From NCBI GenBank assembly GCA_002812745.2, contig NCSJ02000001.1, forward strand, positions 434,001 through 498,000: 64,000 nucleotides of DNA, written 5' to 3'. The translations under genes and the position numbers were made by a program. Of this stretch, positions 1 to 12,834 are shown in pieces; the first letter of the stretch is position 1, and each line of letters opens with the position of its first letter. The stretch is from Scytalidium lignicola. Lineage: Eukaryota; Ascomycota; Leotiomycetes. A model generated the notes under the pieces. The model did not search any database. It was given only the letters and a program-made list of their open reading frames with translations, and was not told the DNA's origin.

Positions 1-2123
1 CGGTTCACACTAAACCGTTGTCTTTTTCGTAGTTCTGACATCTTGGCACGAGTCATGGCCTGCCCGAGACATTTGATCGTTAAAATGGCAATATGCACTA
101 ATGACATTCATACAGGCAAAAAAAATTTAATTTTTCTTCGCGACGGAAGATTTTGTTCTGTAAATGTAGCTGTATGTTCAATGAGTTCAATTATGACGTT
201 CCATTATTGTCAATTCTCATAATTAATTGACCGAAGAGGGATAGTTTCAAGTTCTTCTGTCCTAGCAATGGTCAAAACTCAGAGAACTAATAAAATCTAC
301 ACTGTCTTGAGAAGTCTCGGGCAGCACGATGTGCGGCCGGTTGCTCTCAGCCACAATCGTATCCGAATTTGGAATGTGAAGGTACTTCCGTTGGTTTTTT
401 CCCTCTTTCGGAAAGTATATGAGAGGATTCGTTTTCTAGAACCTCTAGGTTTTACTGTGCTATTTTAAAAATACCAATAGCTTGGTTTCCTTTGGAGTCC
501 TCGTTCTAAATCATTAGAAACACATAAGCTTGGAGTCNTTTTTTTCTCCCGAATTGAGTAAATGCTCTAGCGTCGTTGGTAATTCCCTCAACCAAAGTCT
601 CGGCGGCTTATCTCACTTTTTCATTTCATCGCCCCGCGAAAATTTGTACTGCACCGACTACATTTTTTCTCTGTTTGTCATGGTTGTGATTACTATACTT
701 ATTCTCGGAGTTAGGATATTCAGTTTAGAATTTGCAATGTGTTTCCCTTGATTCAAATGATTTTGAGCAAATTTGCTCACTAATTGNCTTCCTTTGGCGC
801 TCAAAGTAGACATCGAGACACGAGTATCTTCACAACTAAATCCGCTATAATAATATTATCTTACCTATTTTAGTTTTGGAAGGTCCATCTCTGATGAGAA
901 AACTATGACGTGATTATTTAATCCAGAAAAGGAGTTTCCTCATTCCGTTTGTTTGACTGGGGATTCAAGGTCTTATGCATTCCGCTCGGCCACCGATAAC
1001 GGCGTTGCGCACAGTGGAAGTCCTCATACAGTCACCAACACTGCATTGATGTTCTACCGTGATCGTGCTGGTCCGTCGAAGAGCGCAGTCACAAGCTCAA
1101 CGAATGAAGCCATTTGTCAATTCTATCAGCTGTCACAAGCAGAGAAGCGCCACCACCACCACTTACGAAGGAGGTGGACGAAAAGTTTCGCCATCCTGGT
1201 CGTATTCTCGGCAGTTGTGACACAGAGAAGAAAGCATTACAGGCTCAATGGGTTCTTGCTGCCATGCAAGTGCAATGTAGGCGATCGAGATGAATAATTC
1301 CGCGAAAGTTTCTTGCTAATGCAAGCTGCACAACACAACAGTTAGCAAATAACAGTGGATTTGAAATGACCGGGGAAATAATAAATGATGTTCATTATTG
1401 TTTTAATCCTGCTTGGTTTTAGGTATGCCGCTTTACGAGCTTTACGGATGATCCCTATGCGTGTCCACCGGGACTACTTTACGGGAATACGCACTCACAC
1501 CGTTTCCAAACAACACGGCAGGACAATGTCTTGCATTTGCATCTGGGACATTGCCTCTTTAACAACGGCCATTCCGTCGGGTCTATCTTGTTCTTGTATT
1601 CGGAACCACTGCCTAGTGTGGAAATGATTTTTTATTTCAAGTACGGTAGATCAATGGGAGGCGATCTACGGAGATAACTTCAAAAGTGTCTAGCGATGGG
1701 ATCCTAGTGTTCCTAAGAAGTCTGCCGGCGGTGGAAGCTTAGCAGTTCGTAAATTGAGAGAACTTGCAACATTGTACTGTATTTCAAATGGCTGTACAAA
1801 GTAGATCATCGTAAACTCGACATATCAAGTATCCCGTGGCAGCGGTTAAGCTTTGCGTAACGCAGCACGTCGGTTTGAACTCCACTTGGAGGGGATGGGG
1901 TCATGAAAATCTCCACCTCCCGCCCGCTGCCCCTGACGGTGGATATATCACGTGATTATACGGACGTATGTCCTAATTTCACTGTGGGCTTATTCCGGTG
2001 ACTGTACTGATGTCGACTAATTACGGTAACCCGTTGGAGATTGAAGAGAACTTTGATACTTTGTTGTGAATGTGAGAATAGCTCAAATATTCAGGGCAAC
2101 ACAATTAACTGTCTCAGCATAAG
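1..2123. other. gene-free left flank
   Basis: Only short chance reading frames are present, with no splice-joined coding signal and no family I recognise. Single N characters lie at 538 (before a T run) and 787. An 8-bp palindrome TCACGTGA at 1948-1955, about 170 bases before the uL29m start, is a bHLH (Cbf1-type) consensus and could belong to that promoter, but I cannot show that it is used. Confidence 0.6.
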
Positions 2124-2936
2124 ATGTCGGCTTCTACAGCCGTACGACCGGTCGTCCGAGGCCTTTTCCAATCGAAGAGAACCTTCCAAACCCCCCCGCC
2201 CTTCTTACTTCCTTCTCTTCTGATCCCGAATCAATCTTCCTCTTTCTCGACCACCTCCAGCAACAGCTTTCCCCGGGACTACAACCGCCAGCGCGGTGTC
2301 TCAACACAGAGACGGACTGGACCTCGTGAGCCCCTAAGCGTATCCAAGTCGCCGCTGCCGGTCCCAGTTCTCGATCCAGCAAAGCGAAGTAAAGTCCAAG
2401 TCGACCCAAACCATGGCTTGTGGGAATTCTTCCATAGCAAGGATAAGCCAATGAATACACCAGAGGAGGATGATTCTCATGGACGGGCATGGTCTGTTGA
2501 GGAATTGAGAGGGAAGAGCTGGGAGGATTTACATGCTCTGTGGTGGGTTTGTGCCAAGGAGCGAAATAGGATTGCTACGGAATCGTACGAGAGACAGAGG
2601 TTGGAAGCTGGATACGGAGATTATGAAGCTGAGGAAAGGGATAAGATTGTACGTTTTCTGTTGGAAAATAGACTTGGTGCAAGTTTATTAGAACCTATTT
2701 GCTAATTGTTGTCTAATCTTTAGGTCCGAGAAACACAACGGGGTATCAAGCACGTGCTTACAGAGCGATACTATGCTTGGATGGATGCCGAGAATGTAGC
2801 AAAGAATGACCCAGAAATCAACCTTTCTGGTGATGGACCTGTTTATGTTCCTCGTAACTTTGAAGAGGAGGAAGTGATGGTTGATGAGGCTGGAGCTCAG
2901 ACTGATTCTGGTGCGAGAACTACGCCCAGTGCTTAA
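2124..2936 (+). CDS. MRPL4: mitochondrial large-subunit ribosomal protein uL29m (MRPL4/MRP-L47 family)
   Basis: This is a structural protein of the mitochondrial 54S ribosomal subunit. There are two exons, 2124-2648 and 2724-2936; the 75-base intron has a GTACGT donor and a TAG acceptor, and joining them gives 245 residues. The first 60 or so residues are rich in Ser, Arg, Thr and Pro with few acidic residues, as in a matrix-targeting presequence. The MRP-L47 domain follows at about residues 110-205. Its hallmark stretches are GRAWSVEELRGKSWEDLHAL, then WWVCAKERNR, and, across the splice, IKHVLTERYYAW. The tail is acidic. The start is the first in-frame ATG and begins the presequence. It lies head-to-tail with the GDI gene 490 bases downstream. 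Confidence 0.93.
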
Positions 2937-3429
2937 GCTATGATATGATGCGAAACAGAGCCGGAGAAAAAGAGCCGGAGGGAGTGATATCCTGACCTTG
3001 TTTAATTTTCATGCGGGTTCTAGACTTTTTTAGGTGTTTTATCTAGGGGTCCGATCGTCAGTGCAGACATATTTGTAGAACAGAAGACTTGGGCAACTGT
3101 AAGAAGATGATGAGAAAGGCTTGTATTATATCATATATGGAATCAGAAAGCAGAGTCCTATTACGAGTGTATTATTCCCTTTAAAACTCAAAGAAATTGT
3201 GATATATTACCGTTTGCATAATTCAGCAAAGCTAGGGTAGCATCCATGAGATGTAAGTTCTCCACATTGAGGGTCAGTAAATAGGCGAGGCCAATCAGCG
3301 GTGGAGTGCCAAATAACCACCACCTCAAGCTTGCTCTTCACCGCATTTGATACTTGACTGTGTGCAGCATCTTGATCTTCTTTCTCACAGATTTGATCTT
3401 ATTGCCACAGAGTTTAAAAAGCCGCAGTT
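2937..3429. other. intergenic, GDI promoter
   Basis: No gene is visible. The stretch holds the uL29m 3' end and the GDI upstream region. A CCAAT box lies in 'gaggccaatcagcggtgg' near 3290, about 140 bases before the GDI ATG, and pyrimidine-rich sequence follows it. Confidence 0.5.
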
Positions 3430-5209
3430 ATGGATGAAATTGCTCCAGAGTACGATGTTGTCGTCCTGGGAACAGGTGAGTCCCTACCCCGCATAGAGGG
3501 GCAATAAGATGGAAAGACAAAGCTAATTTTCCCCAGGTTTGACAGAATGTGTGCTTTCTGGGTATATATGGTATCTCCTTTAGTTTCTGGGGTCTAGGTT
3601 AACGCCAGATTTAGCGTATTGAGCGTGAAAGGCAAAAAGGTCTTACACATCGACCGAAATGATCACTATGGCGGGTAAGTAGCAGCCCAACCCACTCTAG
3701 ATGACAACCGAGCTAACAAGAAGAAGTGAAGCAGCATCCCTAAACATCGAGGCTGTGGGTATTCCATAAAGTAAATGCAAGGAGTACTCTGACAATAAAT
3801 AGTTATTCAAGAAGTATGGTAACTACAACAAGGGAGAAGAGCCATGGAAGAAGTACGGTCGTGTCAACGATTGGAATATTGATCTTGTGCCCAAGTTCCT
3901 CATGTCTTGCGGCGAGTTGACAAATATCCTCGTATCAACCGATGTTACAAGATACCTCGAATTCAAACAAGTGGCAGGTAGCTATGTGCAACAGGGTGCT
4001 AGTTCTAAGGCTACTATTGCAAAGGTGCCATCAGATGCTGGTGAGGCCCTACGGTCATCTTTGATGGGTATATTCGAGAAGAGGAGAATGAAGAGCTTTA
4101 TTGAATGGATTGGAACCTTCAGCATCGATAATACTGCCGATCACAAAGGTACTATCCCCCTATACTTTTGTTTCAGTTCATTCTGCTAACAAGAGTGCTA
4201 TGCCAGGGCTTAACATGAGCACCTGCACAATGAAGGATGTCTACGATAAGTTCGGACTCGAACCTTCGACAAGAGACTTCATCGGCCATGCCATGGCCCT
4301 CTACCTGACCGACAGCTACATTGATGACAAGGGTCATGCTCCAGAGACCATCGAACGAATCCGCCTCTACGGTAACTCTGTCTCCCGATATGGAAAGTCC
4401 CCATACATCTACCCTCTCTACGGTCTTGGAGAATTACCTCAAGGCTTTGCTCGTCTTTCTGCTATCTACGGTGGTACTTACATGCTTAACACTAACATTG
4501 ATGAAATTGAATATGATGGCACCAAGGCTGTTGGAATCAAGGCAACAATGAAGGAGAGGGGTGATGAGGGAGAGGGAATGAAGTTCAGTACTAAAGCAAA
4601 GATGATCATTGGTGACCCTTCATACTTCTCTAATAAGGTTCAAGTGGTTGGAAAGGTCTTGAGGGCTATTTGTATCTTGAACCACCCCCTTACCGGTACC
4701 GAAAACGCCGATTCCTGCCAGCTGATCATTCCTCAATCTCAAGTTGGACGCAAGAACGGTAAGAGTACTTCCATGGAGACAATAATATCTTACTGACCAG
4801 ACAGATATCTACATTGCTGTTGTCTCATCTGCCCACAATGTTTGCCCTAAAGGTTACTACATTGCTATCGTTTCCACGATTGCAGAAACCTCTGCAAACC
4901 ATCATCTCGAACTTGAACCTGGATTCGAGCGTCTCGGCAAGATTGAAGAGAAATTCATGGTATGTTCCTCTTCATTATTTTATCCTCAAGATAGCACTTA
5001 CTTACCCACAACAGGGACCACCAATTCCTCTCTATGAGCCGCTGGAAAGTGGAGTCAGTGACAACATTTTCATCTCCAAGAGCTATGATGCAACAAGTCA
5101 CTTCGAGACTACCACGGATGATGTGAAGGATATCTATCGTAGAGCAGAGGGTCATGAGCTTGTCGTTGAGGGACTGAGAGAGGGTACAAATTTGGTTGGT
5201 GAGGAATAA
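3430..5209 (+). CDS. GDI1: Rab GDP-dissociation inhibitor
   Basis: GDI extracts GDP-bound, prenylated Rab/Ypt GTPases from membranes and recycles them through the cytosol. I read eight exons: 3430-3475, 3537-3561, 3615-3674, 3727-3754, 3803-4148, 4207-4758, 4805-4959 and 5015-5209. They sum to 1407 bases in frame, giving 468 residues, the usual size for fungal GDI. The N-terminal dinucleotide-fold signature YDVVVLGTGLTECVLSG is split by intron 1. It is followed by KKVLHIDRNDHYGGEAAS and then RVNDWNIDLVPKFLMSCGEL, both diagnostic of the GDI/REP superfamily. The C-terminal half keeps the family block ending in GPPIPLYEPLES. The first four exons are tiny, so simple ORF scans miss the N-terminus. 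There is no C-terminal Cys, as expected for GDI. Confidence 0.96.
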
Positions 5210-5978
5210 GTTGACTGCTTAGCGATTCGTGATATTATATACGTAGTAGACGTTGGAAGCACATGAGATCTACCTATAACTTTGATCAATGATTAATTCA
5301 GTGATGAGAGACCAGGCGATCAGTACGTTTGGGAGATTGCTCCTGTTTGATTTGATATGGTTTGGACTAACGAACCATATCGTCCTGATGTTCACCTGAT
5401 TTTTGTGCTAGACCATTGCTAGAATTTAGTTCCATATAAAGTAAATGTGAGACGGCGTAGTAATAAANTTTTTATTTTCAAGCTGGTTTGTATAAATAAA
5501 ATTGCCAGAGTTTGAAATACTTGAACTATTATTTTTCGTTAATGTTTATATTGTGGAGATATTTAATTTTTCTTAAAAATTAGTTGGCGTGTTTTCTAAG
5601 ATCCCTTTCACCATAAGAGGGGGGTTGCTACATTCCTTACAGGTAATTTCTTTGTTCCTCTTCTTAGGTTGATATCTGCTTCTGTTTGTGGTGAGAGGTT
5701 TGACCTTGTGCCTCGTCTCTAAGGAGGAAGAAACTTTGGATAGAACGATCCTGTTTGCTTGTGTTAAATTATAAGGCCATAATAATAGATTTGGCAAAGC
5801 ACAACTTAATACTATACATCCCATATATTGGAGAACTGAATATGAAGTAAACAAATAATATTGTCATTACAATCATGGCCAATCTGTGATTTATCTTATA
5901 TAACCGCATAAAACCAAACCCAAAGCCTTTTCAGAGTCCTTAGCAAATTATGATCGACACATACAGGAAACATCCCGA
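5210..5978. other. intergenic between convergent genes
   Basis: This AT-rich stretch lies between the 3' ends of GDI and eIF3g. An N at 5468 sits beside a T run. No gene or structured repeat could be supported. Confidence 0.55.
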
Positions 5979-7045
5979 TTAAGCAGCCTTCTTTGCAAAC
6001 TCTACTCTAAGAATGAGATGTTTGAAGCCATAACCATCCATCTTTTCGCAAGCCTTTGCAGCATCCGTCCTCTCTGCGAAACTGATAAAAGCGAAGCCCT
6101 TTGCAAGTCCGGTTTCCCTGTCCTTTGCCAAGAATACTCTGGTAACCCGGCCAAACCGCTCAAACATATCCCGCAGCTCTTGTTCTTCAGCCATCTCTGA
6201 GACCTAATATGAATGTTAGCCACAAATTATTATCAAAAGACGGTAGGTTATTGTACTCACATTTGTAACACGCAGGGTTGCAAGGTCGTCCCTCTCGTAT
6301 CTACCGCCACTCATCCTGTCGCCGGTACCAGCACCACCGTTCCGCATATGTGGTGGCACATATGAGCTCTTTCCAGGTCCCAATCCGCCGGTCGGGTCAA
6401 CATCAACGGGGCCAGCGGCTACATCTCCATCCTCTCCCACAGGAGCCATGGTATCTTTGTAAGGACACTTGGCAGTGAAATGCTCTCCAGTACAGATACG
6501 GCACTTGACTTTCTTATCCTTTAACTTATCCTTTATGCTTCCAGCCTCGGGTTTCTCTTCCTTGACATCCTTACGCCAGGTGGCACTAGGACGGAATACG
6601 ATGTTTTCTCCAACTGATGTCGTATCGGTTGCTATAGAACGAAGAAACCTGTCAGAAACTGCTCTAGAGATACACGAGGAAAATCGAACGTACCTGGGCC
6701 AGCAGCATCTTTAGCTGACAGACCAAACTTCGACCATTGTTTTCTGTCTGCTACTCGAGGATTCACAACTTCCTTGTGGACAGTAAGCCGGATTCGGCGT
6801 GTAGTCTTAACCTTCTTGCCATCGTCATTGTATCGGTATGAGATGATCGTCTTGGTGCCGTCTTTGTTTGTTGTAGTTTGAGTTGGAGGAAGCTCGTTCA
6901 CTGTCTCATCGAGTTCTTCATCATCAGCCCAGTCTGGGCGACTTTAAATGCTGTTAGCATCTATTATGAAATTATTCACAGAGAGTAACAGGAGAGCCTA
7001 GAAGGAAAGTGAGGGGCGAATCTCTTACCTTGAAACTTTCGACAT
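5979..7045 (-). CDS. TIF35: translation initiation factor eIF3 subunit g
   Basis: This RNA-binding subunit of eIF3 helps scanning and re-initiation on the 40S ribosome. There are four exons on the reverse strand: 7045-7029, 6941-6694, 6631-6261 and 6203-5979, giving 286 residues in frame. The N-terminal eIF3g domain includes [10 protein letters not shown] and a region running to [11 protein letters not shown] CxxC zinc-knuckle-like stretch, [17 protein letters not shown], follows and is typical of this family. A single C-terminal RRM begins with LRVTNVSE (RNP2) and contains KGFAFISF (RNP1). The first exon is only 17 bases, so the ATG at 7045 is inferred from the splice fit and from matching the usual short family start. 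Confidence 0.95.
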
Positions 7046-7790
7046 TTTTGTATGCGGCTTCGGGCGAGTTGTATTTTGCAGGTATGCACACTATTTATTA
7101 CAAGTTTGAATTTGCTTGAGAAAGAATTGGTTGCTTCCTCTTATTTAGTGGTAGGTATAGTGTTGATGTCGATGATGCTATCGCACGAACGTCGTGCTGA
7201 GGGTTGGAAATCTGCTCTGTGGGCAAGTGGGGCAAACAATTTTAGCGCGGATTTTGATAGGCGAGAAGACCTCTACATCTATAACTTTTCACCCTCATCT
7301 CATTATCGGCGATTACTTGGACCCTACTTGATGCTGATGAATAGAAATGCATTGATACCCGTATGTCTATGGCACAGGATACGTCTAGGAGTGACTTTAT
7401 TCTCCAAGTAGACGGGTTACGAAAAACTTGATCACATAGAAACTAAATGTAAAGATGCATGTCCGTAGAAACTTTTTTTTTGTATTATTCCTTGAGAGGG
7501 GATGTCATATTATTCGTACTTATCCTAATTTTATACATCCATAGCAATGCCCTTTTCGTGCAAGTGTAAAACAAGCCGCTGAACGCTGCGTTGTAGCGCA
7601 AAGCAATACATGCTCAAAACGCCCGTCCCCCACCTCTTGAACAAACAGGACAAGTAACTAGATATGACAACAGAGAAGAGTTGCTAAAGAGCAACATATA
7701 AGTACACTGGAATGAGAGGTCTATGCGAGCCACCCTATACCGCTGAAATACATTATAAAGAACTTTTTTTTGGCCTCTTATCTAGGCTTT
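7046..7790. other. intergenic between eIF3g start and mtHsp70 end
   Basis: The stretch holds the eIF3g promoter and the mtHsp70 3' region. The 119-codon frame at 7052-7411 has no recognisable family and looks like chance. No RNA gene or repeat is visible. Confidence 0.5.
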
Positions 7791-9988
7791 TCATGGCTTC
7801 TTCTCGCCTTCTGGGCTACCCTCGCCTGTGGTCCCCGACGGTTGTTCGCTCGATTCGCCTGACTCACCGCGGGCCTTGTGCATCTTATCGAAGAGGTTCA
7901 AGCTGGCCATTTGCAGCTCATCGGTCTTCTCCTTCAATTCGGCAGCAGTTGCAGTACCCTCACCAGACTGGCTCTTGGCAACATATTCACGGAGGGTGTT
8001 AATCTTCTCGCGGATCTGGTCAGCCTCGGCCTTGTCAAGTCTGTCTGCGAACTCGTTCAAAGCCTTCTCGGTATCGTTCAAGACACTGTCCGATCGGTTG
8101 GCAGCCTCGATAGCAGCCTTGCGTTCCTTATCTTCCTCAGCATACTTCTCGGAGTCCTCAACCATGCTCTGGATTTCTTGGTCAGAAAGACCGGAGCCGG
8201 AAGCAATTGTGATGGATTGGTCCTTGTTGGTAGACTTGTCCTTGGCATGAACGTGCACAATAGCATCAGCATCAATATCGAAGGTAACTTCGATTTGAGG
8301 AACACCTCGGTGTGCCGGAGGGATACCAACAAGCTGGAAGTTTCCAAGCAACTTGTTATCACGGACAAGCTCACGTTCACCTTGGAAGACCTTGATTTCG
8401 ACGGCAGTTTGAAAGTCAGCAGCAGTCGAGAAGACTTGAGACTTCTTGGTTGGGATTGTAGTGTTTCTGTTGATGAGACGAGTGAAGACACCTCCAAGAG
8501 TCTCAATACCAAGGGACAGAGGGGTAACATCCAAAAGGAGGACATCCGTTACATTTCCAGCAAGGACACCACCTTGGATAGCAGCACCCATAGCAACAGC
8601 CTCGTCAGGGTTGACTGACTTAGCTGGGTCACGGCCGAAGATGCTCTTCACCGATTCAGCAACCTTTGGCATACGAGTCATACCACCGACAAGGATAACT
8701 TCTTGAATATCCTTAGCTTGGAGGTTAGCATCCTTCAAAGCCTTTCTAACTGGGTCGATAGTCTTCTGGATAAGAGGGTCAACAAGCTTCTCAAGTTGCG
8801 ATCGAGTGAGCTTTTGGTTGATGTGTTTTGGTCCAGAGGCGTCGGCAGTGATGAAAGGAAGGTTGATATCTGTCTGCATCGAGGAAGATAGTTCAATCTT
8901 AGCTTTCTCCGCAGCCTCTCGGATACGTTGAATGGCCATGCGGTCATTAGAGAGGTCGATACCAGCATCCTTCTTGAATTGTTGCACCAAGTGACGCACC
9001 AGGGTGATATCGAAATCTTCACCACCCAAGTGGGTATCACCGTTGGTGGACTTAACTTCGAAAACTCCTTTCTGGATTTCAAGGACAGAGATATCGAAGG
9101 TTCCTCCACCCAAATCGTAAACTGCGATGATCTTATCCTCGTCCTTCTCAAGACCGTACGCAAGTGCAGCGGCGGTTGGCTCGTTAACCACACGGAGCAC
9201 GTTGAGACCGGCGATTTGTCCAGCATCCTTTGTAGCTTGACGTTGCTGATCATTGAAGTATGCAGGGACCGTAACGACAGCATTCTGCGTTGGCTTGCTG
9301 AGGTATGCCTCCGCGGTCTCCTTCATCTTCTGGAGAACGAAACCACCGATTTGAGATGGAGAATAATCCTTACCCCGGGCGCTTACCCAGGCATCGCCAT
9401 TGCTATGTTGGACGATCTTGTAAGGGACTTCTTTAAGGTCACGCTGAACCTCGGCGTCGGTGAATTTACGACCAATCAATCGCTTTGTAGCAAAAAGAGT
9501 GTTTTCTGGGTTAACGACAGCTTGTCGTTTAGCAGATACACCGACTAATCGCTCACCATCTTGTGTGAATGCCACCACTGAAGGTGTTGTTCTGGCACCT
9601 AGGTAAAAAAGTTAGCGCGGGAAGATAATCAATTTCTGGGTAAATCATACCTTCAGAGTTTTCAATGATTCTTGCAGATTGTCCTTCCATAACAGCGACA
9701 GCGGAGTTCGTGGTACCTGTGGCGAAAGTAAGCTTCTGGTTCAGAAAATCTGGCGGTATTAGCGGAAGGCAAAATACTTACCCAAGTCAATACCAATGAC
9801 TGGGCCCTTGACCTTGACCTCATCTGAATAGTTTCGTACATATGATGATACAAAGGGCGTGCGACGTAAATTAGATCGAGTAGCAGAAGAAGTAGCTCGA
9901 GGAAGCTGATTGGGCACATGAGCATCGAAAACCACCAAAGGACGAATTTTATTCAACTTACAGCTCTTGATAGTTTAGAGGCCCACAT
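7791..9988 (-). CDS. SSC1: mitochondrial Hsp70 (Ssc1/mortalin type)
   Basis: This is the mitochondrial matrix Hsp70, the motor of protein import and a folding chaperone. Four exons on the reverse strand, 9988-9962, 9905-9782, 9716-9651 and 9598-7791, sum to 2025 bases and 674 residues. Residues 1 to about 40 form an Arg/Ser-rich matrix presequence with no acidic residues until the YSDEVK boundary. The ATPase domain starts with [20 protein letters not shown]. It also contains [16 protein letters not shown] and the phosphate-2 motif [12 protein letters not shown]. The inter-domain linker is [19 protein letters not shown]. The C-terminal lid ends in a short Ser/Gly/Glu-rich tail. The ATG-bearing first exon is 27 bases and was placed by the GCT/GTAAGT donor. 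Confidence 0.97.
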
Positions 9989-10167
9989 ATTTGCAATCGC
10001 TACAGAAAAGAAACTATTATCACAAGTCTTAATGAATTAGAAGGATGAGGCGGGTATATGAAAAGGATTGATGGATTGGAGGTGAAGATGGAGAGGAAGA
10101 TGAAAGAGAAGGAGATGGCTACCGAGNAAAAAGTCATTAGCGTCATTCCGGGATTTTATGGAGCGTG

Positions 10168-10195
10168 GAAACGAGCCGAAAGCGCCAAGACTTTC
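10168..10195. promoter_or_regulatory. candidate heat-shock element of mtHsp70
   Basis: GAA at 10168, GAA at 10178 and TTC at 10193 all lie in 5-base register (spacings 10 and 15), the pattern of a gapped or step-type HSF site. It is about 180 bases upstream of the mtHsp70 ATG. The match is partial and based on pattern only. Confidence 0.35.
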
Positions 10196-10222
10196 GACGT
10201 TCAGGGGTGGTCTTAGATGTGA

Positions 10223-10261
10223 GGCACCAACAAGCTTTGGAGCCGTAAGCTTGTTGGTGCC
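10223..10261. repeat. perfect 15-bp hairpin
   Basis: The arms GGCACCAACAAGCTT (10223-10237) and AAGCTTGTTGGTGCC (10247-10261) are exact inverse complements around a 9-base loop. It lies between divergent genes, 235 bases upstream of the mtHsp70 start and 258 bases upstream of the DUF2415 gene. It could be a cruciform or a regulatory site; no function can be assigned. Confidence 0.8.
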
Positions 10262-10518
10262 GTAATTGTTAGGCACGCCTGATTCCACCACCACGTAACT
10301 TGACGTACTTGCTTTCTATTACGAAGTCGGCAATCTCCAAACTAACTCTTGATCACAGCCCTTCTTCTTCAACAACATTATTCTGCACAGCTCCTGAGTG
10401 CTTTCTGATGCTGTATTTGCTCTGGAACGTATAGTTTAGCTGCAATATTTACGAATAAAAGAACCAAGCAGATCAAGAGGATTATTCATGCTCAAAATCC
10501 GTTGCATGCTCGGCAGCG

Positions 10519-12834
10519 ATGGCTGTCAAAGATGAGAGCTTGTAAGAACCTAGTCGTGTGTTTCCTCAACGCATATGCAGACATTGATATGTTCTATGTA
10601 CAGATATCATGCCACAGAGTCGTTGATTCTGCCGAGCCCTCGAAAATATTATCCCGGACATATACAATCGAGGTATGTTAGACAATAAGGTGGTCCCTAC
10701 ACACAATTGATTGACGCATTTGACAATTCGGTTTGTAGCCATTGGCAACTCCGATCCCTCATCACCTCCCCGAAACAGAATGTCATCTACTATCCTCACG
10801 GTAGTGATATATACCGCCTTGACACCAAAACACGCGATCGTGAAATCATAACTACCCTTTCATTTGCTCCACGATGTCTAACGGCATCGCGTGATTGGAT
10901 ATGCTGTGGAGGAGAGAAGGGCAATTACACGGCTATCTACCTTGGGGAGCAGGCAGAACGAGATAACTATGATACCGACACAAGTGCAGTTGCGGAACCT
11001 GATGAGCGACTTCCTCTTGATCTTGATCTCTCCCGAGCTCGAGAGACGTCAACAACAGCAACGTCCCGCACGTCTCGCAACCGAAGTTATCTGATCTTGG
11101 CTAATGTCAAAAATATCGGCACGGAGATAGTTAACTGCATAACCACATGGTTTCCGCCGGCAACAGTGTCAAAGCAAGCATATCAAATCCCATTAGCGGT
11201 TGTATCAAACAATGATTCGACTGTATCGATTCTAGATCTTGCGAAATCTGAGGTCTTGGAGAAGCTAACCTTGCTAGACTATGTGAACAGAGCCGTCATC
11301 TCTCCGGATGGGACCATGTTGATATCCATTTGCGATGATCCATTTCTTTACATCCACACCAGGAAGCCTCGACCTAAGGATCGGTTTCAGGTAAAGCAAT
11401 CGAATGGGCATGAATTTGTCTATTGGGGTAGAATACAGTTGAAAGGACAACGCCAAGCCGATAAGTCTAATATGCGCGGAAGCTTTGCAGCAACCTTCTC
11501 ACCATCCGGAAAGTATCTTGCTGTTGCCACACAATATGGTGTTATTTCTGTGTTTGATACGCAGCTACTGACACTTGAGGAATACGATCCATTATTGGTT
11601 TCATTCACAACTTCGAGACCAAACCGCGAGTGTGGAGCCGTAAGGGCAATGGAATTCTCCCCCGAGCCATATGAACTTCTAGCATGGACTGAATCTAGTG
11701 GAAGAGTTGGGATAGCGGATGTTCGAGACCTCTTTCTGTCAAGGCAGATGATCACTCTTGATTCAGAGGAAGAGAATGTAGACACGGTCTACCCATCAGA
11801 TCGTCCAGGTGAGCCGGTGATTGACCCCAGACTCCATAGCTTCCGGGGTGATCCTCCTTCAAGCAGTACGACGCCAGAGTACCGCGATTTCGCTCCAGAT
11901 ACCCCAGAGCAAAGAAGGACCCGCCAACTGACTCGAGAAATGTTAGAAAGACAAATCTCTCCCTTGACGGCAGAGGAGTTGGAGGTCTTAGAAGCTCATA
12001 GCGCTGCTCGTCGACAACGAGATGCGGCTCGCGATGGTACAGCACAATCAGGTCCCTCTCGCTGGGGTTTGTGGATGACTGAGCCACGTTCGTCTGGTAC
12101 CTCATCTGGAGCACAGGGTGAACAAGCAAACGCCAGCGATCGCAGTATCTTCAATTATGGCCTACCAACCGCATTACGGGAATTCATAAACAACGATCGT
12201 AGCGCTGCTTCATTTAGAGTATTTATCAACGAGCGTAATCAAGAACGGGAAAGACGAGGTCAGCAGCTACCACGGCGTCGGAGTTCGATGATTCTCGCGG
12301 CTGCTGAGAATGCTATCGAGCGAGAGACGCTAGGAAGCAATGTTGGCGGAGATTCCTCCCAAGATGATGCAGATGGTCTACAACGACTTATACGGAATGG
12401 TCTCCCACCTACGCCTCGCATGCCACCAGAACTGGAGACTTCCTCCACCAATCCCTGGGCCGAAATTGACACCTTGCACCGTTCCCGAGTGCCGCCGGAT
12501 ATCTCTGCCGTGGATCGCTCTACCCGTCTTCGAATCCAAATGGAGGACGAAGATCGGCGGAATTTTGCTCATCGTTTAAGGCAGCCCTGGAGACCTACTA
12601 CCGACGATAGAGATGAGAGTGGTGTGATTAGGAATGTTCGGATTGGGACCACAGAAACTACCGGGTGTTGCTGGAGCCAGGATGGTCGCATTCTGTACGT
12701 CCCGCATTCTCCATATCCTGAGGATTCTTAACAAAGCTAACTTGGATAGGTACGTGGGTTCTGAGGGCGGTATTTACGAATACCATGTCAATGTTCTCGG
12801 ACGGAAACTATTTCCAAATATTGTGTTCCGATAA
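10519..12834 (+). CDS. DUF2415 family beta-propeller protein
   Basis: This is a conserved fungal protein of unknown role with WD-like repeats. Four exons, 10519-10541, 10604-10672, 10739-12694 and 12750-12834, give 710 residues. The N-terminus reads MAVKDESLYHATESLILPSP, then RKYYPGHIQSSHWQLRSLI; this supports the small first two exons. WD-like blades run through residues 40-370. The DUF2415 block is at roughly 315-355, around GAVRAMEFSPEPYELLAWTE followed by SSGRVGIADVRDLF. Residues 400-620 are polar and Arg/Ser/Glu-rich, probably disordered. The last blade, CCWSQDGRILYVGSEGGIYE, crosses the final 55-base intron; without splicing the protein would end early at 12731. Confidence 0.88.

Larger units (their letters stand above)
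9989..10518. other. divergent promoter, mtHsp70 and DUF2415 gene
   Basis: This 530-base region separates two divergent genes. It holds a candidate heat-shock element and a 15-bp hairpin (listed separately) and an N at 10127 beside an A run. The reverse 85-codon frame at 10037-10294 crosses the N and the hairpin and is not credible as a gene. Confidence 0.55.

Noticed and set aside
7828..9548. Several long frames opposite the mtHsp70 gene
   Set aside because: They are antisense shadows of a highly expressed, codon-biased gene.
10037..10294. Reverse 85-codon frame upstream of mtHsp70
   Set aside because: It includes an N and the hairpin arms and has no supporting motif.
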